Source: Chloranthus sessilifolius (lineage: Eukaryota; Streptophyta; Magnoliopsida; Chloranthales; Chloranthaceae). Taken from it: DNA of 64,000 nt. Shown piece after piece: positions 10,809 through 20,596 of this stretch. How positions within the stretch are numbered: the stretch's first letter is position 1; each line of letters starts with the position of its first letter. Under the pieces are notes generated by a model. The model was not told the DNA's origin. It saw only the letters and a list, made by a program, of their open reading frames with translations, and ran no database searches. Position numbers and translations under genes: made by a program. The stretch spans positions 152,810,060-152,874,059 of the forward strand of contig CM037586.1 of NCBI GenBank assembly GCA_021018995.1, in the 5' to 3' direction.

Positions 10809-13640
10809 ATGGACGTTCCCCTTCTTTGCCATTTTGATTTCGTACGCGTGAGAGATAATACTTACATCGGAGGACATCGGAGGATTGTCACTGTCACGGA
10901 GAATATATCATTTGATGAGTTTATAGAGAAAATGTACAAAGTCAGTCGGACACAACCGGAAGAACATGCTATTACACTTACTGTTTCATTACGCATAGGG
11001 AATGAGGTATTGTATTTAATTGTTCCGACTGATGATCTTACAAACTTATTTAGAGCATATCGTATCGGTGATGGTATGATAAATATTTATATCGAAAAAT
11101 CATTAGTCACTACTGTAGCAAACGAAGATGATCATGGTGTGAGAACAGAACATTTGATTGAAAATCAAGGAATACGGTATGAAGAGGAGAACATTGTTGC
11201 ACCGATAATAGCCGACGATGATAGAAATATGAATAGGATTTCGCCCCTACAGTAAACTTCTGGAGCAACCCTCTTCAGACATTCCGATGAGTGAAGACGA
11301 TGAAGATCAAGGATATTGTCATCAAATGAATCCGATGCATGATATATCTCAGTTCAACTTCGATTCGGTAAATCGCTGGAAATGTTTTAGTCCTTAGTCC
11401 ATATCAATGGCCTTCCGAACAAATAGCTTCAGAGCCAACGATAATCGAGCCTTCAACAGAACAGCCTCTCATACATCAAACATTCCCGCATCGGCTAACA
11501 TCAATCCAAACAACTGCACATCAACCAAGCGTACATCGACGCGCTCAATCCCAATCACGTAATAACTATCCAGTCGATGACGGTGATAGTGATCCTGAAA
11601 ATAATGAAGCTCCGCCGTCTCCCACTTCGCGTGTTTATACTAATAGGGGAATTGATCAACCTCTGGTGGACGAAGACTATCAGCTTAATGACTCGGAAGG
11701 AGAGTATGGATTCAGACGATGAGGAACTGTATGAAGGGGGAACGATTACCATTGGTCAGGCGTTTAGAAATAAGAAATTATTTCAAAAAGTTCTTAAAGA
11801 ATTTGCAATGACAAATAATTTTCAGATTAAACCAATAAAAACCAGTCCTCTTCGAGTTACTGCGAGGTGTGTTGAAGTAGGATGTGCTTGGCAAATACAT
11901 GCATCGAAATTAGTAGGCGTAGACACGTTTGCTGTGAAAACTTTCCACCCAGAACACACGTGCGGAATGCCCGCTTTTGGAAGCGGACATCGCCAATGTA
12001 CGACATCGTGGATAGCTTCATTCGTTAGAGATAAGCTATTAAAGGGTTTTGACGAGACTCCTGCTTCAATAATTTTTTATATTGAAAAAAATACGATAAC
12101 AAGAGGTTCTTTGAAAAGCATGGAGAGGAAAAGAAATGGTATTTGAATAACATCCGAGGTAGGGAAGGAGCAATTTAAGATAATCATATGTTCTTAGAAT
12201 TCTGGGTCGATCCGCATCTAATTGTGTCTCGAGCCTGATAATGCATTTCAGAGATTCTTCGTGGCATTCGGACCTTGCATTCGAAGCTTTCGTAATACTT
12301 TACGAAGAATAATTACGGTAGATGGAACGCATTTGCGTGGACGATACAAGGGAGTGTTGTTAATAGCTACGGGGATAGACGGGAATAGACATTTATTTCC
12401 TATAGCGTTCGGCGTTGTACCGAAAGAAAATGAAGACCATTGGACATGGTTTCTTGATCTATTAGGGAGACGAGTAATCGGTGAATTTGAAGAACTGTTT
12501 GTTTTGATATCAGACAGACAGAAAGGTTTGATGGAAGCAGTGGAAAAAAAATTTCCTAACGCCTTTCACAGCCATGGATCAAAATTTCGGCCGATACCGA
12601 TACGTATCGGACGATACGTATCGGTATTGGTATCGAACGATACATTGAATGTATCGTTCGATACATTCAATACAGTTGAATGTATCGAACGATACATTCA
12701 ATGTATCGTCCGATACCAACCGGTATCGATACGTATCGTCCGATACGTATCGTTTTGGAGCTCGGACGATACGTATCGGTAACCCGATATTTTGACCCAT
12801 GTTCACAGCTACTGTATGCGACACCTGGCTCTAAATCTGTTTGATAAATATAAGGATACAATCTCTATACCGCTTTTCTAGGTTGCTGCCCGTGCATTTT
12901 CAGAAGCAAAATTTAAAAGAATTATGCAAAAAATAGAAGACGACACCCCGCCGGAATGTATAAAATGGATTAAAGAAATTGGCGATCATTTCTGGGCACG
13001 CGCTTATTTCTAAGGGAGGCGTTATGATATGTTGACAACTAATATTGCTGAAAGCATAAATAGTGTGTTGAAAATAGCCAGGGAGGAACCGATTGTGAGC
13101 ATGTTAGAAACTATTCGCACAAAAGTAGCCGAATTTTATCTTCTTCGTCAGGAGGAAGGAAATAAAATGACACATATGTTAACACCGATGGCAGAAAAAC
13201 ACATAACAAGAAATTCAGGATGGGCCCGTCGAAAAAACGTCATACCATATGGTCGTGATATATTTCAAGTTAAACGTGGTGATTACACTCACAATGTCGA
13301 TCTAGAATCGCGAACATGTACATGTAGACGTTGGGCTATTCTTGGATTACCATGTTCACATGCGATCGCCGCATTATCGCGCCGAAACAGAGAAAGAGAG
13401 ATCCCCCAATTTTGTGAACACTGGTTTACCAGTGACTTATTTAGGGAAACTTATAAAGAACACTTTGTCCCGACCATTGACAAGCGCCAATGGACTTCGC
13501 AAATAAAAGACATTCAAGTTTTGCCTCCCCACAAAATACGTCAAGCCGGCCGTCCGAAGAAAAGGAGAATAAGATCTAAAAGCGAAGTTCGACCACTACA
13601 ATGTAAAAATTGTAACAAGTACGATCATAACCGTCGCTAG
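10809..13640 (+). pseudogene. MURA-type transposase of the MULE, interrupted
   Basis: Catalyses cut-and-paste movement of the element. The N-terminal block (10809-11255) is the PB1-like module seen in plant MULE transposases. The MuDR-type zinc/DNA-binding region is at about 11750-11980 (ARCVEVGCAWQIHA, then FHPEHTC). The DDE core starts with Asp in TVDGTHLRG (12321) and Asp in SDRQKG (12513). The MITE at 12573-12801 then splits the core; it resumes near 12806 (HLALNLFDKY) and continues through TNIAESINSVLK (~13036). A SWIM zinc finger (CTCRRWAILGLPCSH) lies at about 13315-13362, and a knuckle-like CKNCNKYDHNRR sits at the very end, its expected last Cys falling just after the stop. Stops and frame changes also occur near 11256, 12147 and 13012, so this copy cannot make the enzyme. 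Start chosen at the PB1-like Met, just after a good splice-acceptor sequence. Confidence 0.92.
12573..12801. mobile_element. Palindrome-rich hAT-type MITE inside the transposase gene
   Basis: 229 bp with ends CATGGATCAAAATTTCGG and (reverse complement) CATGGGTCAAAATATCGG, flanked by a perfect 8-bp target duplication TTCACAGC (12565-12572, 12802-12809). The body is a chain of 14-bp words GTATCG-NN-CGATAC (centres GA, AA, TT, TC), several 21 bp apart. It is non-coding but open on the + strand, so the upstream ORF reads into it to 12782. Confidence 0.9.
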
Positions 13641-14620
13641 TGTAAATTTGTAAATATTTGAAATTAACTTATATTACTTCAAAGTTTGAGATTGAAAACA
13701 GATTGAGATTAGATTAGACCTAGTGGCGATCGAGCTTCCAAATGATCTCATTATAGAAGAGTATTTTTTTTCTCTTTTTCTTTCCTTCAACATCAACAGA
13801 TTGGACCTCAATAAAAGAGCGATCAACATCCGACAATTAATTAATATATTTTTTTGGACTAATAATTAAGTTTTGGAATTGTGATTGAAATATATTGCTG
13901 TGCTTAATAAATCATTCATTCAAACAGGATTTGAAGTTGCCAAATTCGCCCCTAATCTACTAGTGATTGGCATAGAGCCCTACCAAAGATACCTAGCTTC
14001 ACAATTCCAAAAGGTAGATGACTTCAAATCACCGTCCAATATCTTAAATCATCGGCCGATATTTTAAATCATCGGCCGATATTTTAAGTAATCGGACGAT
14101 ATCTTAAATCATCGGCCGATGATTTAAGATATCGGCCGATGATTTAAGATATCGGCCGATATCTTAAATCATTGGCCGATAATTTAAATCATCGGCCATC
14201 ATTGGCCGATAATTTAAATCATCGGCCGATATCTTAAATCATCGGCCGATTGTTTAAGATATCGTCCGATTACTTAAAATATCGGCTGATTACTTAAAAT
14301 ATCGGCCGATTGTTTAAGATATCGGCCGATGATTTAAGATATCGGACGATGATTTAAAATATTGGCCGATATTTTAAGTCATCGGCCGATTGGAATTGCT
14401 TCAAGAGAGGAAGGCTCCGTTGATGAATCAGGCAAGGTGAAATCTAAACATTAGATAAGTAATTGTTAGACAAATAAGATAAATTGATAACAACGAAAAT
14501 GAAAATTATACAAGTTAATAATAAAAATTAATAAAATTAATTATTTACAATTTCATCAAAAAAAATCTCTACAAAAGTCTAAAAAATTTTACAGACATAT
14601 TTAACTATTCTTCCCAAACG
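13641..14620. other. Space between the two convergent MULE genes
   Basis: Non-coding, holding palindrome array 2 (14041-14393). Outside the array it is AT-rich with no other feature. It contains the 3' ends of both genes; no clear polyadenylation signal could be assigned. Confidence 0.7.
14041..14393. repeat. Palindrome array 2 of the MULE: 18 decamers at 20-bp spacing
   Basis: Eighteen copies of the self-complementary decamer ATCGGCCGAT (or one- to three-base variants: ATCGGACGAT, ATTGGCCGAT, ATCGTCCGAT, ATCGGCTGAT) start at 14051, 14071, 14091 and so on to 14381, each separated by a 10-bp spacer. The only phase shift is one 10-bp step at 14191-14201. Spacers are ATCTTAAATC-like or its reverse complement GATTTAAGAT-like, so whole 20-bp units occur in both orientations within one array. 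Confidence 0.97.
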
Positions 14621-17600
14621 TGCACATTAGATGTCCGATTTCGGCTCTAAATTGTTGCATATGTTTATCGTCGAAATCAATAGGCCGCTGTTGGGAGAAG
14701 TATTCTATATACTTCAAAACGTATACACCGCAATCCCAACTGTTTTCTTGGATCGGAGACGACGTTGAACGCCGATACCTTCCTTTCGTTGATCGAAGTC
14801 GACTTCAAACCGACAACAGAAAGAAGGCGCGGAAGGTGATTCAATAGACATTCTTTATGCGCTTCAAACCTTCTTGAGCACTCTCTTGGATCTATTAGCA
14901 ATTTCTCGACCAACTAATGAAATTATAGCCAACGCCAGTGGCTATGTTTTGGCTATGCATCGAAGATAAATCTACACATAAATGTAACCGAAATTTTAAA
15001 TAATAAATTTTATTTAAAAGCCGTTAACGTTAAATAAAGCGAAGTTTAGTATTCAAAAGCGTCGCATTTCCACGATCGATCGCGTGAATTCATGGATATT
15101 ATTTGTCAATAGTGGTTCCATCGGCTTTGAATTATAACATGCCATTCACAATAGGCTAGGCACGCCACCTATCAAGGTCAGAGCGTTTATACCTTCATTA
15201 TCGATATATTTTTCAAAATTTTTCTCGTCTGCCATAAATAAGGTCTGAAACAGGATAATGTAGTAAGTAAATAAATTAGAAGAAGTTAATCAAGAGTCGT
15301 GATTGAAAAGACAAATAAAAGAAACAAACGAGCTTCCAATAAATATTTTTAAGAAACTTTTTTCGATTGTCGTAAACATTGAATCGTTTATAACTTCAAG
15401 GACTCTCGAGTACGCGTCGATGACTTCATTGTCAAGCCACGAGCGTCCTTTGAGAACCTTCAAAAGAGCAACTGTGATGTCAACACCCCTGATAGTATTG
15501 ACGATCACATTGTCCTCGTTCTCTGGCCGATTCCAAAAACTAAGCATATACTTTTGCTCCATTGATTTTGCCCCATCCTCCTCCTCCACAACCAATCTTG
15601 GTTTTTTTATTATTGCTTTAGTGGTCGGAGACTTTCTCTTCTTACGAGCACGCAAGTCATAACCTTCGGCTTCATTTTTTGCAGATGATAGTTTCACTAT
15701 AATTGTTTTTAGTGATGCCGACTGTGACTCACGAGAAGGCTGCGTAAGAGGAGCACCATCATCACCCACATCAACCAAGGGTTGTTTAGTAGGCTGAGGA
15801 GTAGTAGGTTTTGGGGGAGCAGGTTTAGTGGCAGTAGATTTATGGGTAAGTTGAGGAGCGACGGGTTTTGGGGCAGTTGATTGTTGTCTTGGTTGAGGAG
15901 CAGTGGGTTTTGGGGCACTGGACTGATGGCTTGGTTGAGTAGACTGATGGCTTTGTTGATGAGTGGTGGGTTGAGGGACAGTTGATTGAGGATAAGTGGG
16001 GGAAGGAACGAAGGTGTCAAATAGCACAGAGGTTAAAATATTATCCTGCATAATTGCAAAAAAAAATACATTACAAAAAATAAAAAAATAAAAAACCGCA
16101 TTATCGACCGATAATGTATATTATCGACCGATAATATACATTATCGGTCGATAATTTAAATTATCGTCCGCTAATGTACATTATCGATCGACTATTTAAA
16201 TTATCGTCCGATACGTTACATCGTCGGACGATAAGTTCCATCGTCGGACGACAAGCTAATTTTGCATTAATTTGTAAAGAATTGATTTTGTTCTAAATTT
16301 GAAAAGGCTTGGTTTGGTACCTTTCTTAAATGAGAGATGACCGCATCAAGATCCTTCCGTATTGCTTTATTTTCTTCTTGTAAGGCCTTCTTATCTCTCC
16401 CGAGTTGTTCAATGGTGAGTGCTTGCCCTTTGAGCAGCGTAAATGCAGAATTCTTTTTCATGTCTTTTACAGACCATGCGAGGCGTCTTGCATTCTTTTC
16501 TAAGCTCGTTACTTCTTTGGTTAGGTGTGCTTAACCGGTCGCTCTCTTGTTGGCTGGGGCCTAATATCCGGTTTGCCCTTTGGTTGACGTACAACGACCT
16601 CAAAATCATCGTTTTCGTCGCTGTAATCTTCGTCATCCTCATTGTCGTCATCTCAGCTAATCGGCTCTTCGGCTCTTTCTTCGGGACGTGTCGCAGGACA
16701 TGGGATATCATCATATTCATCTATATTTTCTCCGAAGTAAGGCTCTTCTCTCTCCTCGGTCTCTTCCTTCTTATTTTCCATTTCTCTTCGAATCAAAAAG
16801 TATCGAACCCATTTATACTGTAATTCGTGCTTTTCAACTTCAAGCTCTAAAATCACTTTAGACTTAAGAAATTTTTCTCGATATAAATTAAGATTACGGC
16901 TGAATTTCGGGCCTTCCCATTTCATTAGCCTTGGAAATGGTTCTTTAAGCCCAATAGGAGCGGTGGCGACTGCAGGAAAGTGCTCAAACGCCCAAATCTG
17001 TAAGGCGATAGTGCATCCGTAGATGTTGTATTGCCCCTTTTCTAACCTTTTCGCCATTTCCCTTCTGCCACTTGCTTTTGATATACTATCTAATAAATTA
17101 TTGTAAACTATCAGGCCCCACGGTAACTTGTTGAACTCTTCAATGTTATCTACTAATTCTAAGTACCGTGTACCTACTTCCTGGTATGTGTCCGGAAGTA
17201 AAAAAGAACATACGAAAAATAATAATGATAGTTTCAAAAAATCATCGTTGGATAAATCAGCACTGTCAATAATTTCTTCAATACGAGATCTTTTCGCCGG
17301 CTTCCCCCGAAAGAATTTGTATCGAATAGTTGTTTCCTCTTTTATGGCCACCTTCTCAGACTCAGGTTCCGTCAACATGTTGAGGCCTAAAATCAAGGCT
17401 ATATCGATCTCTTACAGGAGTACATTGGTGTTCTTGACCTTGAAAACATTATCTTCAACCCAAAAACTTAAAATAGCGTCAACCAAGTCTCCAACGAATC
17501 CTAATTTCTCATTCATCCTAAATAGATGACCGAATACTGAATCATCTAATATTTTCTCTCTCTTCGTTACAGTGCATGTAAAATTTCTTAACACCAACTC

Positions 17601-17630
17601 TAGAACATTTTCCGATGGGCTTTAGAGTCA
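14620..17630 (-). pseudogene. DUF1985 / Ulp1-like protease gene carried by the MULE
   Basis: Reads right to left. The DUF1985 region spans about 17597-16653 (FGHLFRMNEKLGFVGDLVDA; later LSLLFFVCSFLLPDTY and YGCTIALQIWAFEHFP, the signatures of this plant-transposon domain). A coiled-coil exon (16461-16321) ends at a good donor (AAAG|GTACC); the next exon starts after a good acceptor (TTATGCAG|G, ~16048). That exon is rich in Pro/Gln/Thr, then basic, then has a WLDNEVIDAY motif (~15400) like the substrate-binding motif of Ulp1/C48 proteases. The catalytic His-Trp is at 14935-14940 and the Gln...Asp-Cys-Gly motif, in the phrase ENSWDCGVYVLKYIE, at about 14704-14750. Stops between these motifs show this copy is broken. 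Ulp1 enzymes cleave SUMO-like modifiers; the role in MULEs is unknown. The first exon probably begins at ATGACCATGACTC near 17630, just after an acceptor (ATATTGCAG). Confidence 0.85.
16101..16260. repeat. Palindrome array 3 of the MULE: eight exact 20-bp units
   Basis: Eight consecutive 20-bp units start at 16101, 16121 ... 16241. Each carries a TTATCG-NN-CGATAA-type 14-mer (centres AC, AC, GT, TC, AT, TC; the last two are TCGTCGGACGA) followed by a 6-bp AT-rich spacer. The array lies inside the probable intron 16048-16321 of the DUF1985/Ulp1 gene. Confidence 0.96.
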
Positions 17631-17730
17631 TGGTCATTTTCAATCACTTAGTAGGAACTGCAATATAAATAAAAAGCAATTAATAAACAAAAGAAGTGAT
17701 TTTGAAAAAACTACTAATCCGCTAACTTAC

Positions 17731-17852
17731 CGATAACTTACCGATAACTTAAGTTATTGATCGATAATTTAAGTTATCGATCGATAACTTAAGTTATCGG
17801 TCGATAATTTAAGTTATCGATCGACAACTTAAATTATCGATAAGTTATCGGA
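17731..17852. repeat. Palindrome array 4 of the MULE: TTATCGATCGATAA at 20-bp spacing
   Basis: Four 20-bp units begin at 17754, 17774, 17794 and 17814 (TTAT(T/C)G(A/G)TCGA(T/C)AA + TTTAAG-like spacer), with partial CGATAACTTA words on both sides. The array is just upstream of the probable first coding exon of the minus-strand gene, apparently in its leader intron (acceptor near 17665). Confidence 0.94.
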
Positions 17853-18086
17853 TTAGGTGGGAAACATTGGGGATGACTAAATGTGCTGAAATGTAAAAAA
17901 AATAAATTATCTGGAAATGTAATGTGACCTTTGTGACCTTTTTCCGCTTTGTCGCCGCTATCTTGTTTTTTTCAGAAAAGTTAAACTTAAAAAGTAACAG
18001 TAACAAATGAAAAGTAAAAGTAGCTTTTATACTCTCTTTTAAAGGGCGGTGGAAAATTTTTTATATTATTTAAAATAGGCCCTTCC

Positions 18087-18203
18087 TGACGTGGAGCAGG
18101 CGAAGGCGGCTAGGCTTGGAGCTGGTCATTAATGCAACGGTTGAAACTATAGGGCCGTTTCTGCAAATACACAAACATATAGGGCCGAAAGTGCAAATTT
18201 CCC
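18087..18203 (-). repeat. Right terminal inverted repeat of the MULE
   Basis: Reverse complement of the left repeat, with small differences (117 bp). It ends GTGCAAATTTCCC and is followed by the second TTTGTTTAA. Confidence 0.93.
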
Positions 18204-18212
18204 TTTGTTTAA

Positions 18213-18803
18213 TATTCTGGTGTGGATGAATTTATTTAATGATGTTTTAATTTTGGGCCTACGCATGGGGATTGAGATAGCTAATTTTAGCTTCCATATT
18301 TATGGCGCAAAGGATTAGATGTGGCATTGATGGTTAAAAATCTTCGAAAACCTGCAACATAGTTATGCTCATGTATGATTCACGTAGATGAGACCTAAAA
18401 TCTTACAATCAGTGGTTGTCAGATTTTGTGTTGTCACAGTTGGTATGAGTTTTTGGGCTTATTCTGACTATATTCTGATTTTGTCTGCTTTTTATTTTTC
18501 TGGTCATTGACCTTTTTTATTCATTTATGGGGGCTTCAGCTTCCTTTGTATCTCACTAGGAGCTCTGTATTTTTCTGTACTTTCCTTATCTTAATGAAAG
18601 ATAAGCATTTAATGTCTGAAAAATAAACAATAATAAATATATAAAAGCAAGCCTCACACCACTGGGACAGGTGGTGTTTTCACTAGGAGAGATGGGAAGA
18701 GACACACATTAGCGAATTAACGATGTTGGTCCACCGGTCCCTCCGTGTCCTTGGTACGCCACTTCTTTGCCTGTTGGTTGGATTTTGGCATTTAATTTCC
18801 AGA
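18213..18803. other. Continuation of the sequence interrupted by the MULE; possible LINE tail
   Basis: 18213-18440 is the right part of the LTR-like sequence split by the MULE, ending TTGTCACA + GTTGGTATGAG. 18445-18640, with CTTTGTATCTCACTAGGAG and TTAATGAAAGATAAGC, resembles the 3' untranslated tail of an L1-type LINE. The remainder has no recognisable feature. Confidence 0.35.
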
Positions 18804-19029
18804 GTATGTGACGCAGGACGAATGTCACAAGCTAACCCTAAAATAGAATAATCCCGCGCGGAAGGGGGTTTAGGGTCATAATCCTTTCAATAAAATAAAA
18901 TAAAAAGAATAAGATAAGAGATCCCCGGATTCGCTCTCTAACAAATCGTGCGTAGGTGACTCGTTCGACTCGTGCGGGGTGACTCAACATTACTACTCAC
19001 AAGGAAATCAGAAGCCCTTTTGACACAAA

Positions 19030-19717
19030 TTAGACTCTCTTCAGCTTCTTTGATCTCCTCTTCACTTAACACGGTACGGGGATCATACACCTCTTCTACT
19101 CTCAAATTTTCCTGCTCCTTAGAACTTTCACTTTTTAGTCAATAAATTCGGAGTGGGAAGTTTTACGGAGCATTGGTAAGCAAAGTGTCTGAATCCTTGA
19201 CACTTAAGACAATCGGGACACTTATTTGTCTTGGTTTTCAAAAATCATAGAAGGTGACGGTGCGTGAGAGGAAAATAGTTTTCGATAAGTCGCTCCCTCA
19301 TGTCCTCCCATTGTGTGATGGGCTTACGAATAGCAAACTCATGTAGAAGCTCAACATTAATCCAATAGGTTTTGGCATAAACCTCCAACTTTATTTTCAC
19401 TAACCTAACTTTGCACTCATTCGGTACGTCATACCAATCAAAATACTCTTCTCACTAGACAACCATTCCACGAAGGTTTTGGGGTTTAGCCATCCCTCAA
19501 AACATGGAACTTCATCCCGAATAGATTTTAGAAACTTTTTGACGAGATTGTACTCGGGTTCACGCTGATGAGGGTATCCCCTAACTCTAGTCTCATTACG
19601 ACTTTTGAGACTTTGCCAAGAATTTGGTGTGTAGCGGCTCCAATTATTAATTGTACACATTTGGGCTTTGATGTCCCTAAGGGCATCGACAATCTCGCTC
19701 ATGCTCATGGTGAACAC
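19030..19717 (-). pseudogene. gag fragment of the antisense Gypsy relic
   Basis: The minus-strand reading MFTMSMSEIVDALRDIKAQM, then NSWQSLKSRNETRVRGYPH, closely matches the gag start of the element at 47.6 kb (MSMSKIADVIRDIKAEL). Further left, EEVYDPRTVLSEEEIKEAEE-like sequence matches its later gag region (EEEVYDRRTVMSEEEIEEV). It is a fossil with several breaks. Confidence 0.8.
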
Positions 19718-19886
19718 GGCTTACTAACACGGGTGCTAAATGTCATGTAAACATGAACCACAATGGCTGAGGAATTTTGTCAAACAGTAGACGTGGATAC
19801 TTTTGAACACAAATGAGATAAAATGCAAAGAAAATTAAAATAACACAATATGCCCTAACCTAGAACTTAGGCTTTGATACCAAAAC

Positions 19887-20591
19887 TGACGCATGACGAT
19901 TGTCGCAAGCTAACCCTAAAATAGCATAATCCCTCGCGGAAGGGAGTTTAGGGTCTTAATCCTTTCAAAAAAATAAAATAAAAAGAAGAATAAGATAAGA
20001 GATCTCCGGATTCGCTCTAAAGAGGTTTGTCGGCTCCACACCAACGGGTTTCCAAGGCTTCCCACCAAGGCTGTACGTCGGCTTCGCACCAAGTCGTACG
20101 AGAAACGACTGCTCATTTCTCAGGTTTTGAAAGAATCACTCCTTCGATCGAAAACTCATCTCAAGTTTGTCTAGGGTTTGCACAAAATCAAGCTCTCAAT
20201 TTTCATTATTCAAAAACTGTTTATTACAAAGCTATAAAGACCTTTATATAGTAGGTCATAAAACAAACGAAAAACCTAAAACAATTAAATAATAAAAGAT
20301 AAGTTTAACCTTGAAACTTAAATTCGAAATTGAAATTTAAAACTACTCTGCGCGATTTCGATCGATCGAAAGTGACACTCGATCGATCGAAATTCAATCA
20401 ATCAATCAAAAGTGGTACTCGATCGATCGAATTGCAATTTCGATCGATCGAAATCCTCAATCGACTTAGACAGTCGCGAATCTTTGCTTCAGGGCCGTTT
20501 GAAAGCCCATTCATGGATCCACTACTTCCTTGCTGATTTTCTTCGGTTGGCTCGGCCACGATCCGAACATGCGGATCTAAATTCCCCATCA
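19887..20591 (-). repeat. LTR of the antisense Gypsy relic, with U3 palindromes
   Basis: 705 bp. On the minus strand: TGATGGGG start, palindrome block (20351-20465), TATA box TATATAAAGG (20250-20241), transcribed region, terminus GCGTCA next to a TTTTGGTATCAAAGCC primer-binding site at 19886-19868. Confidence 0.88.
20351..20465. repeat. TCGATCGATCGA palindromes at ~20-bp spacing in the LTR U3
   Basis: Perfect dodecamers TCGATCGATCGA start at 20358, 20379, 20419 and 20440. A degenerate copy TCAATCAATCAA starts at 20398, completing a series with steps of 21, 19, 21 and 21 bp. The flanks AAAGTGACAC and AAAGTGGTAC are repeated as well. Confidence 0.95.
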
Positions 20592-20596
20592 GTATG

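Larger units (their letters stand above)
10152..18203 (+). mobile_element. Full-length Mutator-like element with transposase and DUF1985/Ulp1 genes
   Basis: An 8,052-bp element. The left terminal inverted repeat (10152-10259, GGGAAATTTGCACTTTCGG...) matches the reverse complement of the right one (18087-18203) with few differences. A perfect 9-bp target duplication, TTTGTTTAA, lies at 10143-10151 and 18204-18212; 9 bp is the Mutator hallmark. Two genes converge: a MURA-type transposase on + (10809-13640) and a DUF1985/Ulp1-like gene on - (about 17630-14620). Four arrays of short palindromes with a 20-bp period occupy its non-coding gaps. The content matches Ulp-carrying plant MULEs (Kaonashi-type). 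Intact ends and an exact duplication suggest a fairly young insertion, but both genes show breaks. Confidence 0.95.
18809..20591 (-). mobile_element. Short antisense Gypsy relic with 5-bp target duplication
   Basis: On the minus strand the element runs from TGATGGGG (20591) to a CGTCA-type terminus (18809). The duplication GTATG lies at 18804-18808 and 20592-20596. One LTR is nearly complete (19887-20591); the other is only partly represented. Between them are a primer-binding site and part of gag; pol is not seen, so it is non-autonomous and broken. Its gag is the same type as in the element at 47588-51203, while the LTR carries a different U3 palindrome array. Confidence 0.88.

Noticed and set aside
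14041-14393. A CRISPR-like regular array
   Set aside because: The 20-bp period looks array-like, but the spacers are not unique, the repeat is a 10-bp palindrome, no cas genes exist, and the setting is a plant transposon.
1-18440. A single long LTR hosting the Gypsy element and the MULE
   Set aside because: Flanks suggest continuity and TTGTCACA + GTTGGTATGAG looks like an LTR end, but no start or duplication could be established, so it is only noted as LTR-like.
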